Source: Actinomycetota bacterium (lineage in GTDB: Bacteria > Actinomycetota > Thermoleophilia > Gaiellales > Gaiellaceae). From it: DNA of 19,681 nucleotides. A program made the translations under genes and the position numbers. The notes below the pieces were generated by a model, which saw only the letters and a program-made list of their open reading frames with translations, had not been told where the DNA came from and ran no database searches. Below, piece by piece: positions 7,248-13,825 of this stretch (positions within the stretch are counted from its first letter, which is position 1; the number at the start of each line of letters is the position of its first letter). The stretch lies in contig JACDAS010000338.1 of NCBI GenBank assembly GCA_013695295.1, forward strand, positions 1 through 19,681, read 5' to 3'.

Positions 7248-8051
7248 TCAGGAGGTGAAGTTGATCCGGAGCTCCTGGCCGGCCTGCGCGGAGAAGGTTG
7301 CCGCCGCGCTGCCGCCGCTGATCGCTACCGCGACGTTCCGGTAGGCGTCCTCGTAGAGGATGATGTCGCCCCGCCGCGCATCGGCGAAGGTCCGCGCGAC
7401 GATCGCGTAGTACCGGTCGCCTCCGAGCTCGAGCTCGACCTGGTCGCCGGGCGAGAGCCCAACCTCCTCGAGGGTGGTCCGCCGCACGTTGAGCTGGATG
7501 TTGCCGAAGCGGTCGACGTACAGGATCGTCGCCCTGATCCTGCTCGTGCCGATGTAGGGCTCCGGCAGGTCGAGGCGCACGAGCGACGCCGGATCGAGCG
7601 CGGGGCCGAGCTGCTCCGGCGGGACGCCGAGGGCGAGATGGGCCGCGGCGGGCGAGAAGAGGTCGCGGCCGTGGAACGTCCGCGACACCGGCTCGACCGC
7701 GTAACGGCGGTTCGTCAGCTCGTGGGCCGCTGCGACGCCGCCGGCCCGCTCGGCCGCCGGCAGGAGGAGCCCGTTGTCCGGCCCGACGAGGATGCGCCCG
7801 TCGGCGCTCTCGAGCACGAGCCCGCGACGGTCGGTTCCGACGCCCGGATCGACGACGGCCACGTGGATGCCGACCGGCATGTAGGGCAGCGTGTTCGCGA
7901 GCACGAGCGCCCCCTCGAGGACGCTGTGCGGCGAGATGCCGTGCGTGATGTCGATGATCTCGGCGTCCGGGGCGATGCCCTTGATCACCCCGTGGCAGGT
8001 ACCGACGAAGTCGTCCTCGAGCCCGAAGTCGGTCAGGAACATGATGAACAT
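7248..8051 (-). CDS. SAM hydroxide adenosyltransferase / SAM hydrolase (DUF62 family)
   Basis: A 267-aa member of the DUF62/SAM-dependent hydroxide adenosyltransferase family, relatives of fluorinase and chlorinase that split S-adenosylmethionine into adenosine and methionine using water-derived hydroxide. The N-terminal FLTDFGLEDDFVG and the known Asp-Arg-His triad are visible: Asp68 and Arg75 in VDPGVGTDRR and His127 in RTFHGRDLFSPAAAHLALG. PDNGLL (91-96) and the C-terminal beta-barrel domain from about residue 160 (VDRFGNIQLNV) complete the family fold. The start ATG 8051 overlaps the hemD stop (TGATG); an in-frame ATG at 8042 would remove three residues. This placement at the end of a haem operon is unusual. 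The lack of the fluorinase/chlorinase-specific context and the intact triad favour the hydrolase over a halogenase. Confidence 0.93.
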   Translation of the reverse strand: MFIMFLTDFGLEDDFVGTCHGVIKGIAPDAEIIDITHGISPHSVLEGALVLANTLPYMPVGIHVAVVDPGVGTDRRGLVLESADGRILVGPDNGLLLPAAERAGGVAAAHELTNRRYAVEPVSRTFHGRDLFSPAAAHLALGVPPEQLGPALDPASLVRLDLPEPYIGTSRIRATILYVDRFGNIQLNVRRTTLEEVGLSPGDQVELELGGDRYYAIVARTFADARRGDIILYEDAYRNVAVAISGGSAAATFSAQAGQELRINFTS

Positions 8052-8695
8052 CAGGCTGACGCTATCCGTCCGATTGCCGCCACAAGGCCGCGGAGGTCGT
8101 GGGTCTCGGCCTCGGCGATCACATCGAGGCCGGCCTCCCGGGCGACGCGCGAGGTCTGCGGGCCGATCGAAACGGCAGGGATACTCCTCGCGACGGCAGC
8201 GAACGCCCTCGCGGCGGAGCCCGAGGCAAGCGCGACGACGTCGCCCTCGGGCGGGTGCAGGGGCCGTAACAGACGGGTTCGGTAGAGCGGCAGGAAGTCG
8301 GCCCCGAGCGCCTCGACGGGGCCCCGTCGCGCACCCTCGGCCGCCGCAAGGAGCACGCGGCCGGCCGGCTGCGGAAGCTCCGCCAGAAGACCTTCCTGCG
8401 TGGATATCGCCGGAACGATGCTTGGCTCGATGCCGTGCTCGCGGAGGCTCTCGGCGGTCCCGGGCCCGATTGCCGCGACCCGCGGCAGGCGGCCGTGAGG
8501 ACGCCGGCGCGCGAGCTCGCGGGCCCCGTTCGGGCTCGTGACGACCACCCACGCGTATGGAGTCAGGTCGATCGGGTCGTCGCTCAGCGGCTCGATCTCG
8601 ATCAGCGGGCACTCGACCACCTCGTGGCCAAGCCGCTCGAGTGCCTGCACCAGCGGCCCGGCCTGCGCACGCGCGCGAGTCACGATCACCCTCAC
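8051..8695 (-). CDS. hemD: Uroporphyrinogen-III synthase
   Basis: HemD cyclises and inverts ring D of hydroxymethylbilane to give uroporphyrinogen III, the branch point for haem, sirohaem and cobalamin. The 214-aa protein starts MRVIVTRARAQAGPLVQALE, typical of the family, and shows the two-lobed pattern VVVTSPNGAREL (about 50-61), VAAIGPGTAESLREHGIEPSIVP and a second lobe with VVALASGSAARAF and VSIGPQTSRVAREAGL. It is on the short side for the family (often about 250 aa). The start is GTG at 8695. It lies 174 bp after hemC, a gap filled with hairpins, and is coupled to the following SAM hydrolase gene by TGATG. Sequence conservation in HemD is low, so the assignment rests on motifs plus the hemA-hemC context. 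Confidence 0.92.
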   Translation of the reverse strand: MRVIVTRARAQAGPLVQALERLGHEVVECPLIEIEPLSDDPIDLTPYAWVVVTSPNGARELARRRPHGRLPRVAAIGPGTAESLREHGIEPSIVPAISTQEGLLAELPQPAGRVLLAAAEGARRGPVEALGADFLPLYRTRLLRPLHPPEGDVVALASGSAARAFAAVARSIPAVSIGPQTSRVAREAGLDVIAEAETHDLRGLVAAIGRIASA

Positions 8696-8759
8696 CGCCG
8701 CGGCCGCCCGGCAGCGGCTGGGAAGGCCACACGTTCCCCTTCGAGGTTGACGCGTCTAC

Positions 8760-8779
8760 CGGGGGCCCCGAAGCCCCCG
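8760..8779. repeat. GC-rich hairpin in hemC-hemD gap
   Basis: CGGGGGC (8760-8766) pairs with GCCCCCG (8773-8779) around a 6-nt loop. On the transcribed (minus) strand the loop reads TTCGGG. It has no following T-run, so a processing or stability element is more likely than an intrinsic terminator. Confidence 0.55.
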
Positions 8780-8802
8780 CCTGCGGCGGACGCTAGCGGG
8801 CG

Positions 8803-8851
8803 CCGGCACACACGTGGGTGCCGGATTCGTGCCGGGGACGCACGCCCCGGC
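8803..8851. repeat. Two tandem hairpins directly after hemC
   Basis: GCCGGGG (8831-8837) pairs with CCCCGGC (8845-8851), and CCGGCAC (8803-8809) pairs with GTGCCGG (8818-8824). These are two 7-bp stems in series, 19 and 46 bp beyond the hemC stop. With the hairpin at 8760-8779 they occupy much of the only sizeable gap in the haem gene array. They may set the relative amounts of the upstream and downstream parts of the transcript; that role is inference. Confidence 0.5.
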
Positions 8852-8869
8852 GATCGCGTCCCGGCGCGC

Positions 8870-9694
8870 TCACCTGCGAGCAGCGAGGAGCTCGGCCGCG
8901 AGCGCCGCCGGCTCGCCGCCCGCTCGACGCTCGATCCACCGGCCCTCCTCGTCGGCGAGCAGGGCCGTGAGGACGGTGCCGTCGTGGTGGGCTGCGACCG
9001 GGGCGAGACAGCCGCCCTGGAGCTCCGCCACACACGCGCGCTCGGCCTCGACCCGGCGGCGGGTCTCCGCGTCGTCGGCCCTGCCGACCAGCTCCTCCTC
9101 CCCGGCGCGCACCTGGAGCGCGAGCGCCCCCTGGCCCGCCTCCGGCAGAAGCTCCCCCGGCGGAAACCGCCGGCCGATCTCGGCCGAGAGGCCAAGGCGA
9201 TCGAGGCCGCAAGCCGCAAGCACGACCGCGTCGAGGCCTCGCTCCCCGCGCTTGCGCAGCCGCGTGTCGACGTTGCCCCGTAGCGGTTCGACGCGCAACT
9301 CGGGCTCGAGCGCAAGCAGCTGGGCGCGCCGGCGCACGGAGGCGGTGCCGACCCGCATCCCGGGGCCGAGCTCCGCGGCGCCGCAGAGGGCGTCGCGCGG
9401 ATCGTCCCGCACGAGGTAGGCGCCGACCGCGAGCCCGTCGGCGTCCCGCGAGGTCATGTCCTTCGCGGAGTGAACCGCGACGTCGATCCTCCCCTCGAGC
9501 AACGCCTCCTCGAGCTCCTTGACGAAGACCCCGCGTGCTCCGATCTCCCCGAACGGGCGCGTCCGGTCACGGTCGCCCGCGGTCGTGATCGGGATCAGTG
9601 CGAGCTCGAGACCGGGGGCGCGGAGCTCGGCGGCGGCCAGGGTCGCCTGCGCGAGCGCGAGCCTACTGCCGCGCGAGCCGACGCGAACGAGCAC
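8870..9694 (-). CDS. hemC: Hydroxymethylbilane synthase (porphobilinogen deaminase)
   Basis: HemC polymerises four porphobilinogens into hydroxymethylbilane on a covalent dipyrromethane cofactor. The 274-aa sequence shows VGSRGSRLALAQ (5-16), the catalytic DVAVHSAKDM with Asp79, GTASVRRRAQLLALEPEL (116-133), LRGNVDTRLRK (138-148), PPGELLPEAGQGALALQVR (178-196) and the cofactor-attachment Cys229 in LQGGCLAPVAAH. It is slightly shorter than many homologues (about 300 aa) through a reduced C-terminal domain. The usual Pro-Thr after the catalytic Asp is replaced by MTSRDADGL. The GTG start at 9694 lies 3 bp after the hemA stop and is preceded by a good GGAGG in the hemA 3' end. Confidence 0.95.
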   Translation of the reverse strand: MLVRVGSRGSRLALAQATLAAAELRAPGLELALIPITTAGDRDRTRPFGEIGARGVFVKELEEALLEGRIDVAVHSAKDMTSRDADGLAVGAYLVRDDPRDALCGAAELGPGMRVGTASVRRRAQLLALEPELRVEPLRGNVDTRLRKRGERGLDAVVLAACGLDRLGLSAEIGRRFPPGELLPEAGQGALALQVRAGEEELVGRADDAETRRRVEAERACVAELQGGCLAPVAAHHDGTVLTALLADEEGRWIERRAGGEPAALAAELLAARR

Positions 9695-9697
9695 GCC

Positions 9698-10954
9698 TCA
9701 TCGCTCCTCCTCGCCGAGCCCGAAGAGGTGCTCCAGGGCGTCGACGTAGACGGCCCCGGCGGGCGTGGCCGCGGCCTGTTTCACCCGCACCGTCGGCAGG
9801 TGCAGGAGCTTGGCAACGATCTGCGCGGTCACCGACTCGACGGCCCTGCGCTCGTTGTCGGTCAGGCGCTCGAGCCTCGCGTCCGCGCGCGCGAGCTCGC
9901 TGCGACGGATCTCCTCGGCCCGTGCCCGGAGAGACGCGATCGCCGGGACTACCTCGCGCGAACTCCGCCACTCCCTGAACCGCTCTGCCTCCTCGAGCGC
10001 GAGCGTCTCGGCGCGCGCCGCCTCGCGGCGTCGCCCCGAGAGACTCTCGGCGACCACAGCCTCGAGATCGTCGATGTCGTAGAGGTAGCAGCCCTCGAGG
10101 TCGTGGATCGCAGGATCGAGGTCGCGGGGGACCGCGATGTCGATCGCGAACAGCGGCCGCCCGCGACGCCGCGCCAGCGCCCCTGCGACCTGCCCAGCCG
10201 ACACGACGAGCCCGGGCGCGCCCGTCGCCGAGACGAGCACGTCGACGGTCACCAGCTGGCGCGACACCTCGTCGAGCGTGATCGCCTGGGCCCCGAAGCG
10301 CTCGGCCACGGCGCGCGCCCGCTCCGGGGTCCGGCTAGCCACAGCGGCGATCCGCGCGCCCCGCGACGCGAGGCTCCGGGCGGCGAGCTCGCCCGTCTTG
10401 CCTGCCCCGATGAGCAGGACCTCCCGACCGTCGAGCGCCCCGAACACCTGCTGGGCCAGCGCGGCGGCAGCGGAGGAGACCGAGGCGGGACTCTCCGCGA
10501 TCGCGGTCTCCGAGCGCACCTTCTTGCCCACGTGCAGCGCCTGGCGGAACAGACGATCGAGCACCGGACCCGTGGACCCGACCTCGAACGCCGACCGCAC
10601 CTGGCCGAGGATCTCGCCCTCCCCCGGCACCATCGAGTCGAGCCCCGCCGCGACGCGGAAGAGGTGGAGTGCCGCCGCTTCGTCGTGAAGGCGATAGACA
10701 ACGGCGCCGAGCTCGGCTGCGGCCTCCGCCGCCAGCTCGCGGAGCGCCTCGACCGCCCGGCTCTCGGCTCCGGTCGCGTCCTCGGCGGCAACGTACAGCT
10801 CGGTCCGGTTGCAGGTCGACAGGCAGACCGCCTCGGCCCGCCCCTCCCCGAGCGCGGCCGCAAGCGCGCCCGCGCGCTCCGGGTCGAGGGCGACGCGCTC
10901 ACGCAACTCCACGGGGGCGACGTGGTGCGAGAGACCGACGAGGACGAGTCCCAC
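9698..10954 (-). CDS. hemA: Glutamyl-tRNA reductase
   Basis: First enzyme of the C5 pathway: reduces Glu-tRNA(Glu) with NADPH to glutamate-1-semialdehyde. The 418-aa protein has the N-terminal LVGLSHHVAPVELRE, catalytic Cys48 in CLSTCNRTELY, MVPGEGEILGQVRSAF (108-123), the NADPH-binding LLIGAGKTGELAARSL (180-195) and the dimerisation helix rich in Arg/Glu followed by TAQIVAKLLHLPTVRVKQAA. The length is normal. The GTG start (10954) is 3 bp downstream of the hemX/ccsA stop, and hemC follows 3 bp after its own stop, so co-transcription is very likely. hemL and hemB, the partners completing the pathway, are not in the window. Confidence 0.97.
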   Translation of the reverse strand: MGLVLVGLSHHVAPVELRERVALDPERAGALAAALGEGRAEAVCLSTCNRTELYVAAEDATGAESRAVEALRELAAEAAAELGAVVYRLHDEAAALHLFRVAAGLDSMVPGEGEILGQVRSAFEVGSTGPVLDRLFRQALHVGKKVRSETAIAESPASVSSAAAALAQQVFGALDGREVLLIGAGKTGELAARSLASRGARIAAVASRTPERARAVAERFGAQAITLDEVSRQLVTVDVLVSATGAPGLVVSAGQVAGALARRRGRPLFAIDIAVPRDLDPAIHDLEGCYLYDIDDLEAVVAESLSGRRREAARAETLALEEAERFREWRSSREVVPAIASLRARAEEIRRSELARADARLERLTDNERRAVESVTAQIVAKLLHLPTVRVKQAAATPAGAVYVDALEHLFGLGEEER

Positions 10955-10957
10955 AGG

Positions 10958-11746
10958 TCAGGAGAAGTGGGTCAACGGGAGGCCGAGGCGCACGGTGATC
11001 ACGAGCAGGAAGCCGACAAGCGCGAGGTAGGCGGTTCGCCGGCCGCGCCAGCCAAGCTCGTAGCGAAGCAGCAGGTACGCGCCGTAGACGAGCCAGGTCA
11101 GCAGCGTGACCGCCATCAACGCGTCGAAGCCGCCCCCTTCCTCCCGAAGCCTGACGAGGCCGACGACGATGCCGAGCGTGAGGGCGGGCAGGGCGACCGC
11201 GATCGTCCGCCCGGTCAGCGTCTCGAGGGTCGCGAGTGCGGGCGCACGCACGCGCAGGACGCTCGCGCGGCGGCGCTTGAGCCCTCGCTCCTGCCAGAGA
11301 TAGAGCGCCGCCAGCCCGGCCGCGAGCGTGAAGCCGGCGAAGGCCGCGAGGACGAGCCCCACGTGCAGCGCGAGGAAGAGGTCGGAGTAGCGAGGCCGCC
11401 CGCCGACGCTGGTGCCCCCGCCGAGGCGGGAGGTCAGGAAGAGCGCCGCCGCAAGCGGCATCACGGCGAGCCCGAGCAGGCGGTACCGAGGCCGGCAGCC
11501 CCAGATCAGGTAGGCGGTGACGACGAGCCAGACGAAGAGGTTCAGCGAGCCGGCCCACGTCGACCAGGGAAAGCCGTCCGCCCGGACGGCCTGCACGGCG
11601 AGCAGGCCGGTCTGCGCGAGCCAGCCGAGCCGGACACCCCAGGTCGCGAGCCTCCCGGCGAGCCCGGGGGTACGGACGTTGCCCGCGTAGGCGAGGACGG
11701 CCTCGCTGTAGGCGAGGAATGCCGGCCAGAAGAGGAGCTCAGCCAA
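10958..11746 (-). CDS. ccsA: CcsA/HemX-family integral membrane protein
   Basis: A 262-aa polytopic membrane protein with about eight hydrophobic segments (roughly 4-20, 38-53, 66-83, 91-106, 124-150, 181-199, 209-227 and 237-256). It belongs to the CcsA/CcmC/HemX group. Features include the Trp-rich stretch GFPWSTWAGSLNLFVW (58-73), His128 in LFLALHVGLVLAAF and a late His260. Position directly before hemA matches HemX, which in Bacillus affects HemA levels. Position directly after ccmABC and the ccmD-like gene suggests a haem-handling role in cytochrome c assembly. Sequence alone does not separate the two. The TTG at 11746 overlaps the upstream gene by 8 bp; no in-frame ATG lies nearby before the first membrane segment. 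Confidence 0.85.
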   Translation of the reverse strand: MAELLFWPAFLAYSEAVLAYAGNVRTPGLAGRLATWGVRLGWLAQTGLLAVQAVRADGFPWSTWAGSLNLFVWLVVTAYLIWGCRPRYRLLGLAVMPLAAALFLTSRLGGGTSVGGRPRYSDLFLALHVGLVLAAFAGFTLAAGLAALYLWQERGLKRRRASVLRVRAPALATLETLTGRTIAVALPALTLGIVVGLVRLREEGGGFDALMAVTLLTWLVYGAYLLLRYELGWRGRRTAYLALVGFLLVITVRLGLPLTHFS

Positions 11747-11939
11747 CCCCGATCTCCTGGCGCTCCGGTGCGCGCTCGGTCCCGGCCTCGGGCGCCGGAT
11801 CCCGCTCGGCCGCGAGCCGTGCGATCTGCGCCACCTCGCGCTGCAACCGAACGAGCTTCAACCCGATGATCAGCATGTAGGCGAGGACGACCGCGAACAC
11901 GACCAGGTAGGCGGCGGCCAGGTACTGGCCCTGCGTCAT
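11739..11939 (-). CDS. CcmD-like small membrane protein
   Basis: A 66-aa protein with a single predicted transmembrane helix at about residues 7-28 (AAAYLVVFAVVLAYMLIIGL), followed by a basic amphipathic helix and an acidic/Pro-rich tail. CcmD proteins are short one-helix partners that stabilise the CcmABC haem-release complex with holo-CcmE; they share topology more than sequence. Assignment rests on size, topology and location immediately after ccmC. ATG 11939 overlaps the ccmC stop (ATGA), and its own stop lies inside the start of hemX/ccsA. The Shine-Dalgarno-like GGGAG sits about 9 nt ahead of the ATG. Confidence 0.8.
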   Translation of the reverse strand: MTQGQYLAAAYLVVFAVVLAYMLIIGLKLVRLQREVAQIARLAAERDPAPEAGTERAPERQEIGVG

Positions 11940-12619
11940 GCGAGCCGCTCCCGAAGCTCGCGCAGGGAGACGTCGAGGCGCTTCCCCGCGAGCTCGATGT
12001 GGTACAGCGCGGCGGCGAGAGTCAGCATCGCGGCCCACGCGACGCAGAAGGTGAAGAACATCGAGCCGGCCATCTGCGGGCCCTGCGACGTGAAGACCGT
12101 CGGGTGGATGAAGTCGTTCGCGAGTCGGATCGCCAGGAAGCTGATCGGGATCAGGACGACGCCGAACAGCGCGTACACGGCGCACAGGTTCGCGCGGGCG
12201 GGCCCCGGCTCGACCGAGAAGCGGAGCATGAAGTAAGCCGAGTAGAACAGGAAGAGGACGAGGAAGAGCACGAGCTGCTCCGAGCTCCAGGCCCACCAGA
12301 CGCCCCAGGAGGCCCGGGCCCAGATCGAGCCGGTGATCAGTGTCAGCGCCCCGAAGATGACGCCCTGGTGAATCGCGACGTAGCTCTCGAGGTCTGCTCC
12401 GGGCGGACGTCGCCAGAGGTGGAGGAACGCCTTCAACGCGCCCCAGCCGAAACATGCGTAGGCGGTGAGCGCGATCGGGACGTGGAAGTAGAAGATCTTC
12501 TGCGAGATCCCCTGGTCGGCGTCCTCCGGGATCCAGAAGAAGATGAGCGCGATCGAGGCGCACACCAGCAGCCCCGCCGCGGCGGCGAGCGCCGGGACGG
12601 CGTTATTCCGTGACCACAT
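11936..12619 (-). CDS. ccmC: Haem exporter / cytochrome c maturation protein CcmC
   Basis: A 227-aa polytopic protein of the CcmC family, which holds haem at the outer face of the membrane and delivers it to CcmE in system I cytochrome c maturation. Six hydrophobic segments are visible, and both haem-ligand histidine regions are present (KIFYFHVPIA, His46; DFIHPTVF, His172). The Trp-rich periplasmic motif is SWGVWWAWSSEQ (104-115), where family members usually carry Asp after the last Trp; here that residue is Ser112. The ATG at 12619 overlaps the 3' end of ccmB by 17 bp. Frame extension to 13150 is a shadow of ccmB and is rejected. Genes for CcmE, CcmF and CcmH are not in the window. Confidence 0.92.
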   Translation of the reverse strand: MWSRNNAVPALAAAAGLLVCASIALIFFWIPEDADQGISQKIFYFHVPIALTAYACFGWGALKAFLHLWRRPPGADLESYVAIHQGVIFGALTLITGSIWARASWGVWWAWSSEQLVLFLVLFLFYSAYFMLRFSVEPGPARANLCAVYALFGVVLIPISFLAIRLANDFIHPTVFTSQGPQMAGSMFFTFCVAWAAMLTLAAALYHIELAGKRLDVSLRELRERLA

Positions 12620-13244
12620 ACTCAAAAGAAGCCCAGGAAATGATCGCAAAAACGGCGTCGTACAGGGCGAGAAAGCCGAGGTAGCGGCCTCCGTCGTCGG
12701 CAACGCTCGCCCCGACGCCGCCGACCACGATCGGGATGGCGAGCGGCAGGAAGAGAAGCGGCAGCAGTAGCTCGCGCGCGCGGCTCGCGAGTGCCATCGC
12801 CGCGACGAGCGTGCCGACGGCGCAGATCCCGAGATTCGCGAGGGCGATCCCGGCCACCGTCTCCCAGTCGAGCGCGGAGAAAAAAAGCGCGAAGGCGGGA
12901 AGCGCGACAAGCTCGGCGACCCCGAGGAACACGATCGTCGCAAGCGTCTTGGCGAGCCAGATCGCGCTGCGGTCGCAGGGCGCGAGCAGCAGGCCGTCCA
13001 GCATGCTCTGCTGCCGCTCGGCCTGGAAGGCCCGGCCGAGCCCGAGCAGAGCCGTGAAGAGGATCGCGACCCAGAGCATGCCCTTGGCGGCGAGCTCCGC
13101 CGCGTCCGCCGGCAGCGCGAAGTGGAAGACGACGAGCGCGGAGACGACAAAGAGCAGGAGCGCCGGGACGGCGTCCCGCGCGCGCAGCTCGAGCAGCACG
13201 TCCTTGCGCGTCAGCAGCGCAACATCCCGGAGATAGCCACTCAT
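12603..13244 (-). CDS. ccmB: Haem exporter membrane subunit CcmB
   Basis: A 213-aa permease with about six membrane spans, the partner of the CcmA ATPase in the CcmABCD complex that releases holo-CcmE during cytochrome c maturation. The N-terminal cytosolic helix RDVALLTRKDVLLELRARD and the conserved cytosolic loop ERQQSMLDGLLLAPCDRSAIWLAKT (about 75-100) match CcmB. The length is close to the usual 220 aa. ATG 13244 overlaps the ccmA stop (ATGA), a common CcmA-CcmB junction. The C-terminus, ending in TTA-encoded stop at 12603, overlaps ccmC by 17 bp. Confidence 0.94.
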   Translation of the reverse strand: MSGYLRDVALLTRKDVLLELRARDAVPALLLFVVSALVVFHFALPADAAELAAKGMLWVAILFTALLGLGRAFQAERQQSMLDGLLLAPCDRSAIWLAKTLATIVFLGVAELVALPAFALFFSALDWETVAGIALANLGICAVGTLVAAMALASRARELLLPLLFLPLAIPIVVGGVGASVADDGGRYLGFLALYDAVFAIISWASFEYVVTE

Positions 13245-13825
13245 GCGAAGGCGAGCCGGGCTGTTGCGAGCGCGGAGACGCGGTCCGGGTCGTGGGTCGC
13301 GACGACGAAGGTCCGCGCGCCCGCCAGATCCTTCAGCTCGCGGTCGAGCACCTCCGCGCCGCGGGCGTCGAGCGCGTTGTAGGGCTCGTCGAGCAAGAGC
13401 AGCTCCGGGTCGTGGAGCAGAGCGCGGCAGAGGGCGAGTCTTTGCAACATTCCCCGCGAGAAGTCTCCGGCACGGCTGCCCCGCTCCTCCCAGAGGCCGA
13501 AGCGCTCGAGAAGCATTCCCACGCGCGCCTCTCCGGCCGGCACGCGGTAGAGGCGCGCGAAGAGCGTCAGGTTCTCGAGCGCGGTCAGCTCGCGATAGAC
13601 GAGCGGCTCGTGGCCGACGTAGCCGATCTCCTCGCGCCGCGCGCGGACCTCGAGCTCGCCCGACGTGGCAGCGGCCAGCCCGGCGCAGAGGCGCAGGAGG
13701 GTCGTCTTGCCCGAGCCGTTCGCGCCCGTGACGAGGAGGAAGCCGTCCTTCGCGAGGTCGAACGAGACCCTGTCCAGAGCGCGCTTACGCCCGAAGCGCT
13801 TGCCGAGGCGCCGGGCGCTGATCAC
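13241..13825 (-). CDS. ccmA: Haem exporter ATP-binding subunit CcmA
   Basis: A 194-aa ABC ATPase that powers release of haem-loaded CcmE. Walker A GANGSGKT (34-41), Q-loop region IGYVGHEPLVY (67-77; His rather than Gln), signature FSRGMLQRLALCRALL (122-137; the Ser-Arg-Gly-Met form is usual for CcmA), Walker B LLLLDEP (142-148) and switch His178 in ATHDP are visible. The small size is normal for CcmA. The GTG start at 13825 overlaps the stop of the ubiA-like gene as GTGA. The open frame continues to 14770 but that part is antisense-like Arg-rich sequence over ubiA and is rejected. Confidence 0.95.
   Translation of the reverse strand: MISARRLGKRFGRKRALDRVSFDLAKDGFLLVTGANGSGKTTLLRLCAGLAAATSGELEVRARREEIGYVGHEPLVYRELTALENLTLFARLYRVPAGEARVGMLLERFGLWEERGSRAGDFSRGMLQRLALCRALLHDPELLLLDEPYNALDARGAEVLDRELKDLAGARTFVVATHDPDRVSALATARLAFA

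Noticed and set aside
7248..8051. Possible fluorinase or chlorinase in the SAM hydrolase gene
   Set aside because: The protein has the Asp-Arg-His triad characteristic of DUF62 SAM hydrolases and lies in a haem operon with no halometabolite genes nearby.
9470..11869. A 799-codon open frame on the plus strand
   Set aside because: It is exactly antisense to hemC, hemA and hemX/ccsA, which carry full catalytic motifs. The plus-strand translation is Arg/Glu/Gly-rich with no domain. Long antisense frames are expected in very GC-rich DNA.
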